Source of the DNA: Candidatus Bathyarchaeota archaeon
Lineage (GTDB): Archaea > Thermoproteota > Bathyarchaeia > TCS64
Reading direction: 5' to 3'
Assembly: GCA_016783455.1 (NCBI GenBank)
Contig: JADHWN010000021.1
Location: forward strand, 1 to 32,826
Length of the DNA: 32,826 nt
The first letter of the stretch is position 1. Each line of letters begins with the position of its first letter. This document shows, one piece after another, positions 7,352 to 13,614 of this stretch. The notes under the pieces were generated by a model that worked only from the letters and a program-made list of their open reading frames with translations, had not been told where the DNA came from and ran no database searches. A program made the translations under genes and the position numbers.

Positions 7352-7768
7352 TTGAAGTTGAAGGCTGTTGAGTACGTCGAGGGAGACGGGAGACTTCTTG
7401 CCATCGTCGTCAGGGCTAGCTTCGATGAGAGGGGGACGGTTCCCCTCACCGATGAGTCGCTGCCTCTTCAGATGTCTGTGATGGTTAAAGAGGAGGGGGA
7501 GGGTAGCCCCGCCCATATCCATATCCCGTCGGTTGCAGTGGATCAGGAGGGGAGATACAGGCATGAGATGCTCCACGTCCTGGATGGGCGCGTGGACGTC
7601 GGCGTGCATACCGGAGCGGGGGTACTCACCGGGAGGGTGGTCCTTGGTCATGGGGATACTATCCTCCTCTTCGAGGGGCATTCCACTGTTTTCCTTGAGA
7701 GGACCAGGTTGGTTGAGATTAAAGAGGGGCCTTACCCAGGTCCTGAGCGGGATAAGCGCTGGCTGTAG
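7352..7768 (+). CDS. Cupin-like small protein
   Basis: A protein of 138 residues made mostly of predicted beta strands, with histidine clusters PAHIHIPSV, RHEMLHVLDG and GHGDTILLFEGH. This pattern (HxH motif, a glycine-rich turn, then a second histidine motif) fits a single-domain cupin that may bind a metal or sugar nucleotide; the exact family is not recognised. I chose TTG 7352 over TTG 7340 because GGGAGGTG lies 4 nt upstream of it and would be inside the longer form. The gene is divergent from the iscS operon and convergent with tRNA-Tyr. No catalytic function can be assigned. Confidence 0.75.
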   Translation: MKLKAVEYVEGDGRLLAIVVRASFDERGTVPLTDESLPLQMSVMVKEEGEGSPAHIHIPSVAVDQEGRYRHEMLHVLDGRVDVGVHTGAGVLTGRVVLGHGDTILLFEGHSTVFLERTRLVEIKEGPYPGPERDKRWL

Positions 7769-7784
7769 TTGGGTTAGAGAATGG

Positions 7785-7898
7785 TCCCGCCCCCCGGAGT
7801 TGAACCGGGAACCCTCCGGTGTCTGCTCATGGCCTGAATGCCATCGCCCCGCGGGGCGGTGACTACAGCCGGATGCTCTGCCATTGAGCTAGGGCGGG
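7785..7898 (-). tRNA. tRNA-Tyr (anticodon GUA) with intron
   Basis: Cloverleaf read on the minus strand: acceptor CCCGCCC (7892-7898) pairs fully with GGGCGGG (7786-7792); D arm GCTC-AATGGCA-GAGC; anticodon stem TCCGG/CCGGA; T arm CCCGG-TTCAACT-CCGGG; discriminator A at 7785. The spliced anticodon loop reads CTGTAGA with anticodon GTA, so tRNA-Tyr. The C1-G72 pair is the identity element of archaeal tRNA-Tyr. CCA is encoded (7782-7784). A 42-nt intron sits after position 37. The promoter lies about 45-50 nt upstream. Confidence 0.95.
7821..7862 (-). other. tRNA-Tyr intron, 42 nt, canonical position 37/38
   Basis: The intron interrupts the anticodon loop between G37 and A38. The pairing of CTGT (loop) with GCAG near the intron 3' end leaves bulges AGT and ACA, each cut after its second base, which matches the bulge-helix-bulge substrate of the archaeal splicing endonuclease. 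The intron contains a 14-bp GC palindrome (7845-7858) and a second hairpin, ATGGC/GCCAT. Boundaries are deduced by folding by hand. Confidence 0.85.
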
Positions 7899-7942
7899 CG
7901 GGGGTCTCTTTTTGGGAGACCATGAATGGATAGATGGTCTGA

Positions 7943-7951
7943 GATATAAGC
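7943..7951 (-). promoter_or_regulatory. TATA box for tRNA-Tyr
   Basis: On the minus strand the element CTTATATC is centred about 49 nt upstream of the mature tRNA 5' end. Transcription would start near 7920, leaving a leader of about 20 nt. That leader holds a GGTCTC/GAGACC inverted repeat (about 7903-7922). Confidence 0.5.
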
Positions 7952-8328
7952 TTAATTGGTTATGTGAACCTGCCCAGCTGTCTCGATGGGTGTTGCGGTC
8001 CTCGGCTTCCAGTTCCGTTCCTCGCATTTTTTCCTTAAGAGGGTGTAATGAATTTTGGTGGGTATGTACGGTGCTTTTGACATGATCGGGATCGTGTTCG
8101 AGGGTTTCCAGCGCTCCTTTCGTTGGTCGGCGTGTTTTTCAGGTGTGTGTGCATGACCCCCCCCTCTCCTTACCCGGGTGGGTGCGGTTTTCGCAGTGTG
8201 GCTTCGGTTAAATCGCGATTCTTTTAATGGGTTGGTGTATCGATGTTACGTCCCACTCATCTAGGTTTGTTTACCATAAAGCCTTTCATAAGCTCTAGCA
8301 CCGTTTCTCTAGGATTCGGTGGATAGGT
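7952..8328 (+). other. Gene-poor stretch of about 380 bp, nothing recognised
   Basis: Between the tRNA promoter and the CBS gene I find no convincing ORF (the longest ATG frames are about 20-30 codons), no tRNA-like fold and no C/D box pair. It contains a C-run at about 8158-8165, T-rich patches and TATA-like sequences around 8218-8230 and 8272-8290, the last of which may serve the CBS gene. An unannotated non-coding RNA is possible but not supported by any motif. Confidence 0.4.
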
Positions 8329-8793
8329 TTGTCGCTTGTAGTCGAGGATATCATGGCTAGAGATGTCGTTACCATTGAGGCGAATTTCTCAGTGAAGTAC
8401 GCCGCGCGGGTAATGAGCCTCTACGGAATAAGCAGCGTCATCGTTTTTGATGAGGGGAAGATGAAGGGCATCCTCACGGAGAAGGACATCATGACCCGGG
8501 TCGTCGCCAAGGGTCGCGACGCCGAGAAGGTCTATGTCCGGGAGATCATGACGTGCCCCGTCATCGTTGTTCAGCCGACCACCCCGCTTGAGGACGCGGT
8601 TCAGACGATGGTGATGAAGAAGATCAAGAAGCTTCCCGTGATGAGCGGCGACAACGCTGAGGCGGATCTGCTTGGTATCCTCTCGCTGACGGATGTTGCG
8701 AGGATTCAGCCCCTCATGATCGAGTCCCTGAAGGAGCTGGCGCAGCTGGGTCAGGTTTCCCAGGAGACCGGGACCGGTTTCTACGTCCGATGA
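8329..8793 (+). CDS. Tandem CBS-domain protein
   Basis: A 154-residue protein made only of two CBS motifs, which together form a Bateman module that binds adenine nucleotides or similar ligands. CBS1 covers about residues 5-65 (VEDIMARDVVTIEANFS through GILTEKDIMTRVV) and CBS2 about 70-130 (VREIMTCPVIVV through GILSLTDVARI). There is no fused enzyme or DNA-binding domain, so it probably acts as a cytosolic energy or ligand sensor on a partner protein. The start is TTG 8329, after GGTGGATAGG. The neighbour, the corrinoid activator, is convergent and ends 3 nt away, so the two are not one operon. The target cannot be told from the sequence. Confidence 0.9.
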   Translation: MSLVVEDIMARDVVTIEANFSVKYAARVMSLYGISSVIVFDEGKMKGILTEKDIMTRVVAKGRDAEKVYVREIMTCPVIVVQPTTPLEDAVQTMVMKKIKKLPVMSGDNAEADLLGILSLTDVARIQPLMIESLKELAQLGQVSQETGTGFYVR

Positions 8794-8796
8794 GTG

Positions 8797-10641
8797 TCAA
8801 TCGTGGCTCGGGAAGTACTCCTTAGCCCCGGGTATGTAGAGGGCCTTCGAGTACTCTTCTATGAACTCAACGTCTACGAGGAGGTCTACGTAGACCATCT
8901 TCTCGGCGATCTCGTTCGCCTCCTTCCTCTTCTCCATGGACATCAGCGTTGAATAGGCCCCCGCCAGGGAGCCGTTGCCGATTGGATGTATCTCCACGTT
9001 GGGGAACTCCGGGAATATCCCGAGCTTCATTGCATTATCGAGATCGGTGTATGTGCCAAACGCTCCCGCCAGGTAGAGGTGCCTGACGTCCTCTATCCCG
9101 ATCTTCAGCTTGTGCATGAGGACGGTTATGGCCCCACATGCCGCGGCCTTGGAGTCGATGACGTAGTCCAAGTCGGTCTGTGTTATGACTATGTCCTGCC
9201 CTATCGCCGTCTCGTCGGCTGGAACCACGAGGTATTCCAGCCCCCACTTTCCCTCCCGTATCATCGGTGAACGCCTGGGCACCAATTTCCCCACGAAGTC
9301 GATGATGCCAACATTGAACATCTCGGCGGCTAGATCTATCAACCCTGAGCCGCAGATCCCCTTGGGCCGCGTGCTCTCTATCACCGAGACCTCTGCCTTG
9401 CATGTATCAGGGTCGATCTTGACGTGATCTATCCCGCCTTGGGCGCCTCTCATGCCGTGTCGGACGCCTTCACCCTCGAAGGCGGGCCCTGAGGCGCATG
9501 AGCTTGAGAAGAGCCAGTCGCTGTTGCCGAAGACGACCTCACCGTTTGTTCCGAGGTCCACCATGAGGCTGATCTCGTCGGATCTGTGCATCTTCGAGAC
9601 AAGGACGTCTCCCACGGCGTCCCCCCCTAGGAATCGGCTTACATTGGGGACGCAGTATGCGTATGCCTCCGGATTTGTGTGTAGTCCTAGGTCCTTGGCC
9701 TTCCGGATTATTGGGTCGCGTGAGACCTTGACGTTGGCCAGCTCAAGGTACGCAGGATCCAGCCCCGTGAACATGTGGTTCATGACGGTGTTGCCCCCCG
9801 CGCAGATATCGGATATGTCTTCAGGGTTCACATCCGCTTCCGAGGTTAGTTTCCGGATCACGTCGTTGATGGCCTCTATGACGCTCTTCTGGAGCATCTT
9901 CAGCCCCTCGGGTTTTCGGGCGAAGGATATCCGCGTCACGAGCTCCTCGCCATAGGTTATCTGTCGGTTCATCTCGGAGGCTCGGCCTAATATCTCTCCA
10001 GAGGATAAGTTGACTAGGAAGCCGACGATGGTTGTCGTGCCGATGTCTATCGCCAAGCCGTAGTTTGAGAGGGTTAAGTCTCCCGGGCCGACATCGATGA
10101 TCTCAGGGAACTCGTTCGTCCGTGTGACCGTGGCGGTGAGAGGCTCCTGCTCTCCCAACATCTGAACCTTGCTGTAGACATCGTCGTCTACTCTGGGCTG
10201 TAGCCCCCTGTAGCCTTTGAGGGTAACCCTCCGGTGGGATACTAGGAGGGGGCTGTCAACGAAGGGCGAGGTCTCAAGCAGGTACCTAGTAGTGCTCGGA
10301 TCGAGCTCAGCCAGGTCGACTTCGGCGGTGAGGAGTATCTTCGGGCTGTCGATCCTGCTCTCCGTTGGGATGGTGAACGTGCAGTCGCCTTGGACCCTGA
10401 CCATGCAGGCGAGGTAGTATCCCTGGTCAAGCTCTGCCTGGGAGAGGAACTTATCTGGTGTCCTTGAGACCTTCTGGATGTCTCCGCTCTCGAGGATGAC
10501 CTTGCACTTCCCGCAATTCCCCTTCCCGCCGCAGAGGCTCTCGACCCTGATGCCCGCATCCCGCATTACGTCTAGAAGGTTCTCCCCTCGTTGGGCCTCA
10601 ACCTGCCTGTTGATGGGGTTGAAGAGGACGGTGACGGGCAT
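8797..10641 (-). CDS. ATP-dependent reductive activator of corrinoid proteins (RACE family)
   Basis: Restores the Co(I) state of corrinoid methyltransferase proteins that have been oxidised, using ATP and low-potential electrons. The N-terminus is a plant-type [2Fe-2S] domain with Cys37, Cys43, Cys46 (LCGGKGNCGKCKV) and Cys79 (YLACMV). The C-terminal half is an ASKHA-type ATPase with LAIDIGTTTIVGFLV, LMVDLGTNGEVVFG and LAGAFGTYTD. At 614 residues it matches RACo/RACE proteins and differs from RamA, which carries C-terminal [4Fe-4S] sites. No corrinoid protein or methyltransferase is in this window, so its partner is elsewhere. Acetyl-CoA pathway or methylated-compound metabolism is implied. 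A TATA box lies 31 nt before the ATG. Confidence 0.92.
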   Translation of the reverse strand: MPVTVLFNPINRQVEAQRGENLLDVMRDAGIRVESLCGGKGNCGKCKVILESGDIQKVSRTPDKFLSQAELDQGYYLACMVRVQGDCTFTIPTESRIDSPKILLTAEVDLAELDPSTTRYLLETSPFVDSPLLVSHRRVTLKGYRGLQPRVDDDVYSKVQMLGEQEPLTATVTRTNEFPEIIDVGPGDLTLSNYGLAIDIGTTTIVGFLVNLSSGEILGRASEMNRQITYGEELVTRISFARKPEGLKMLQKSVIEAINDVIRKLTSEADVNPEDISDICAGGNTVMNHMFTGLDPAYLELANVKVSRDPIIRKAKDLGLHTNPEAYAYCVPNVSRFLGGDAVGDVLVSKMHRSDEISLMVDLGTNGEVVFGNSDWLFSSSCASGPAFEGEGVRHGMRGAQGGIDHVKIDPDTCKAEVSVIESTRPKGICGSGLIDLAAEMFNVGIIDFVGKLVPRRSPMIREGKWGLEYLVVPADETAIGQDIVITQTDLDYVIDSKAAACGAITVLMHKLKIGIEDVRHLYLAGAFGTYTDLDNAMKLGIFPEFPNVEIHPIGNGSLAGAYSTLMSMEKRKEANEIAEKMVYVDLLVDVEFIEEYSKALYIPGAKEYFPSHD

Positions 10642-10667
10642 CTGATCTCACTTTCTGAACGTCTGGG

Positions 10668-10676
10668 GTTTTAAAG
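10668..10676 (-). promoter_or_regulatory. TATA box for the corrinoid activator gene
   Basis: On the minus strand CTTTAAAAC is centred about 31 nt upstream of the ATG at 10641, so transcription should begin close to the start codon. It separates this gene from mtnA, which ends 50 nt upstream. Confidence 0.4.
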
Positions 10677-10691
10677 CTCTTCCATTTTCAC

Positions 10692-11774
10692 CTACGCAAA
10701 GGCCTTTCTGATGCTCTCTTTGAACGGGGGTTCCAGTATTCCCTCCTCGGTTATGAAGGCCGTGACATACTTGGAGGGAGTCACGTCAAAGGCTGGGTTC
10801 CTCACATTCGCCTTCTCCTCTGAGATGAGGATCCGCATGGCGTTCCCCTTTTCATCCACGCCCCACATCTTCCGCACCTCGTCGTGATCTCGTTCCTCGA
10901 TCTCGACGTCGTCACCCTTCTCACATTTTAGATCGAATGTCATCCTCGGAGCGGCCACGTAGAACGGTATTCCGTTCTCCTTCGCAACCACTGCCTTCTC
11001 ATATGTACCGATCTTGTTGGCAACATCCCCGTTCGCAGCCACTCGGTCGGCTCCCACGATCACCAGATCCACCTCCCCCTTCCTCATGAAGTACCCTGCA
11101 GCGTTGTCGACGATGAGGGAGTAGGGTATGCCCTCCTGTTCCATCTCCCAGGCGGTGAGCCTCGCCCCCTGGCAACGGGGTCTCGTCTCGTCAACATAGA
11201 CATGGACTCTCTTCCCCTGCTTGTGGGCGGACCTTATGGGGCTCAGGGCCGTCCCGTAGTCGATGAAGGCGAGGGCCCCGGCATTGCAGTGCGTCAGGAT
11301 ACAGGCGCCGTCCTCTATGAGGGAGTTACCGTATTCCCCCATCCTCTTCGAGGCCGCTAGGTCCTCCTCCGCTATCGCATCTGCCTCGGCAACGACGGCT
11401 TCAACCCGATCACTAACAGAGACCCCTTTTGCTGCATCCAGACACCTCTCAATGGCGTGGAACAGGTTGGCAGCCGTAGGCCTCGTCTTCCTGAGGCGTT
11501 CTGCGGCGGCGTCAAAGTACGCCTCAAACTCGTTGAGGGATAGATCCTTTGCTTCGAGAGCGGCTTGGGCCATCCCGTATCCCGCCGCCACGCCGATGGC
11601 GCCTGCCCCCCTCATCACCATGTCCCTGATGGCTGCTGCGGTCTCCCTGTGATCCTTCAGGGAGGTTATCTCGAACGTGTGGGGGAGGATCCTCTGGTCG
11701 ATGAGCCTGATCGTGCTCTTTTCCCTCCAGAGCGTCCGGACGTCCCTCTGCTCGCCTCCCACTTTGACCCTCAT
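10692..11774 (-). CDS. mtnA: Methylthioribose-1-phosphate isomerase (MtnA)
   Basis: Isomerises 5-methylthioribose 1-phosphate to methylthioribulose 1-phosphate in methionine salvage. The eIF2B-like fold is marked by VMRGAGAIGVAAGYGMA, RPTAANLF, LTHCNAGALAFIDYGTAL (catalytic Cys), YVDETRPRCQGARLTAWE, IVGADRVAANGDVANKIG (catalytic Asp) and PFYVAAPRMTFD. These favour MtnA over the related ribose-1,5-bisphosphate isomerase and eIF2B subunits; the 360-residue length also fits. In many archaea MtnA-like enzymes also handle 5-deoxyribose phosphate, so the substrate is not certain. The start ATG 11774 has GGAGAAGGAG just upstream. Same strand as the corrinoid activator but with its own gap of 50 nt. 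Confidence 0.92.
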   Translation of the reverse strand: MRVKVGGEQRDVRTLWREKSTIRLIDQRILPHTFEITSLKDHRETAAAIRDMVMRGAGAIGVAAGYGMAQAALEAKDLSLNEFEAYFDAAAERLRKTRPTAANLFHAIERCLDAAKGVSVSDRVEAVVAEADAIAEEDLAASKRMGEYGNSLIEDGACILTHCNAGALAFIDYGTALSPIRSAHKQGKRVHVYVDETRPRCQGARLTAWEMEQEGIPYSLIVDNAAGYFMRKGEVDLVIVGADRVAANGDVANKIGTYEKAVVAKENGIPFYVAAPRMTFDLKCEKGDDVEIEERDHDEVRKMWGVDEKGNAMRILISEEKANVRNPAFDVTPSKYVTAFITEEGILEPPFKESIRKAFA

Positions 11775-11832
11775 GACTCCTTCTCCAATCTAGTTTCTAG
11801 CTGGATGTAGATAATAGCTTGGAGTCCTGGGG

Positions 11833-12492
11833 CTACTTGAGGACCTCTCCGGTCTTCCTGTACCAGAGGTAGAGGTCCATCTCCCCCAGGCTCAAGTTAA
11901 GGTCATCAGCCATTTTCTGCAGGATCCCCTCGTACTCAAGGTACCGCCTCTTGGTGAGCCCCTTCTTGTCGTCCGGGATCACGCCGTGCTCCCTGAGGTT
12001 GGAGAGGATGTGCCTGTCTATGATGGCGACGTCGAAGTAGCCTACGTTCCTCAGGAAATGGCTCGCCTCCTTCCAGCCCAGCCCCTTAACGTTCTCGATA
12101 AGCCAGGCCCGTGCTTCACCGGTCTCACCGAAGCCTTGGATGGTGGCCTTAAGAGTCGGAGCGAGCCTCCTGGCCTCGACGATGTACTCCGCCCTCTTAT
12201 TGTAGAACCTGTGCCCTTGAACCCTTAGTGTCTCAACGACGTCCTCGAGAGGGCCCTCAAGGAGCGTGCCGCTGTCGCATAGGGCTTCGACGCAGAGCTG
12301 TCCCAGTCGGGCGCTGGAGTAGGCTGTGAGGAGGCAGTAGACAAGCTCTTCGAACCAGGCATGGGAGTCCTTGCCGTTGACATTGAGGAACTCGGCCACG
12401 CGGCCTTCCACGGTCGACCTGACCTCGGAATCGTCGCGGAGCTTTATGACCTCGCCCTCAAGCCTCTCTAAGCCTCTGATTGGGTTCAACAT
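11833..12492 (-). CDS. ogg: 8-oxoguanine DNA glycosylase/AP lyase, Ogg2 type
   Basis: Removes 8-oxoguanine from DNA and nicks the abasic site. The helix-hairpin-helix-GPD region reads GLGWKEASHFLRNVG with the Schiff-base Lys141, followed by AIIDRHIL with Asp159. The final residue is Lys219 (TGEVLK); in archaeal Ogg2 enzymes the C-terminal lysine helps tell 8-oxoG from G, so its presence here supports the assignment. The ATG at 12492 (MLNPIRGLERLEG) gives 219 residues, the family size. A longer frame runs upstream to 12798, but it would cross the promoter and start of the GINS gene and looks non-coding. A minus-strand TATA-like TTTTATATC lies about 38 nt upstream. Confidence 0.93.
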   Translation of the reverse strand: MLNPIRGLERLEGEVIKLRDDSEVRSTVEGRVAEFLNVNGKDSHAWFEELVYCLLTAYSSARLGQLCVEALCDSGTLLEGPLEDVVETLRVQGHRFYNKRAEYIVEARRLAPTLKATIQGFGETGEARAWLIENVKGLGWKEASHFLRNVGYFDVAIIDRHILSNLREHGVIPDDKKGLTKRRYLEYEGILQKMADDLNLSLGEMDLYLWYRKTGEVLK

Positions 12493-12610
12493 CTGCCGGT
12501 TCTGCACCAAGAATCGAAAGGGACGGATATAAAATGTTGTCTGATGCATCCACAAGGGTTTTTTGACACATCTTTCTGAGACAAAATCCATATTATAAGC
12601 GTCCTGAGAC

Positions 12611-12620
12611 CATATATTTT
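12611..12620 (+). promoter_or_regulatory. TATA box for the GINS gene
   Basis: CATATATTTT is centred about 31 nt before ATG 12647 but only 16 nt before ATG 12632. This spacing decides for the second ATG as the translated start of a leaderless mRNA. Confidence 0.5.
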
Positions 12621-12646
12621 GTTGATAACGGATGACATCGTCGTTC

Positions 12647-13171
12647 ATGGAGGCCCTGTACTTCGAGTTCGAGAACATGCCCGTCCGCATCGTCGCGACG
12701 AGGAAGATCCCCGAGATCAAGACCCCAGGCTTAGATGTAAAGGAGGCCGACGAGGGGATGGAGCTCACGGTCAACCTCTGGGTGGCATGGGAACTCATCG
12801 AGGCAGGGCTTGCGCGCCTCTCCGACGGGGGCGTCAGCGACGGTGAGTGGACGCAGACCCATTATCGCGAGCGGATCCAGCCGCTGGGTCAGCCGACTCC
12901 CCTCCCTGAGGACTTCTACTCCCGGGCATACGTCACGTTCAGGCAGGCCGAGAAGTCGGCGGGGGATGAGACAAGCCAGGCCAGCGGGAGGATGAAGGGG
13001 CGGTACAGGGACATCGTTGAGAGCAGGATCGCCAAGATCATGAGGCTGGCTTCCGCGGAGGCGAAGTCTAACTTCAAGGGCCTTCAGCCTGAGGAGACTG
13101 CCCTCTACGATGAACTGCACAAAGTCATTGAGCGCTGGAGAAACGAGATGAGGGAACTGAGCGGAGATTAG
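12647..13171 (+). CDS. GINS complex subunit, Gins23 type
   Basis: Component of the archaeal replicative helicase complex (MCM, GINS, Cdc45/GAN). The N-terminal ~60 residues form a small B-like domain with VRIVATRKIPEIKTPGLDV and VNLWVAWELIEAGLARL, where most GINS subunits have an LP-W-A pattern. The remainder is helical with charged segments (A-like domain), which is the order of Gins23 (Sld5/Psf1-type subunits have the opposite order). It lies upstream of mcm, a common archaeal arrangement. ATG 12647 (MEALYFEFENMPV) is preferred over ATG 12632 by TATA spacing; the difference is five residues. Assignment rests on pattern and context, since GINS sequences diverge strongly. Confidence 0.8.
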   Translation: MEALYFEFENMPVRIVATRKIPEIKTPGLDVKEADEGMELTVNLWVAWELIEAGLARLSDGGVSDGEWTQTHYRERIQPLGQPTPLPEDFYSRAYVTFRQAEKSAGDETSQASGRMKGRYRDIVESRIAKIMRLASAEAKSNFKGLQPEETALYDELHKVIERWRNEMRELSGD

Positions 13172-13614
13172 AGGATCAAACATTTGATCGATTGTGATTC
13201 ATGTATTTTTATAACTTAAACTTCTTAGAAAGATTGTATTTCCAGAAGAATAACGAATTCAAGTTTTTTCTTGATTTACGTTTGATTTCACCATTCTTAC
13301 CTGATGAAAATATCGTTAAATGAATGTGCATGACGTCATCTAATAAACGTGTTAATTTAACAATTAGAATCAAGATTGGAGATATTGGCTTTTGGTGATA
13401 TAACATCAAGGGCTTTTCATTGAAATCTAGTGTTACTCGAAGAACCTCTTTTTGTCCTATCTTAATGTGACAAATTCTTACATTCAGTGACCTCTCCGCT
13501 CCCAGGATATCGACAAGTCTTATCTTTCCGAGGGGGAGTCTCCGAGAGCAAAGTGCGTAATGTAATGAATGTTCATGAGCTTCTAGAGAGCATTAGCCCT
13601 GGCTGGTTACTTCG
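13172..13614 (+). other. AT-rich non-coding gap between GINS and mcm, possible origin region
   Basis: A 443-bp gap whose first ~280 bp are strikingly AT-rich against GC-rich flanks. I see no credible gene. The right third is more balanced and has a repeated TCCGAG flanking a G-run (13526-13547 area) and a TATA-like CTTATCT near 13519. Archaeal replication origins often lie in AT-rich gaps next to replication genes, so an origin is possible; I could not find a clear origin recognition box or a nearby Orc1/Cdc6 gene. It may otherwise be a long mcm leader. Confidence 0.35.

Noticed and set aside
12493-12798. Upstream extension of the Ogg2 frame by about 100 residues
   Set aside because: It overlaps the GINS promoter and coding start on the other strand, has no glycosylase character, and the family begins at MLNPIRGL.
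13209-13409. 66-residue frame on the minus strand in the AT-rich gap
   Set aside because: Lys/Ile/Leu-rich translation of AT-rich DNA, with no ribosome-binding site or recognised motif.
13490-13560. Possible origin recognition box upstream of mcm
   Set aside because: TTTCCGAGGGGGAG has a G-run but does not match the inverted-repeat core of known ORB or mini-ORB sequences well enough.
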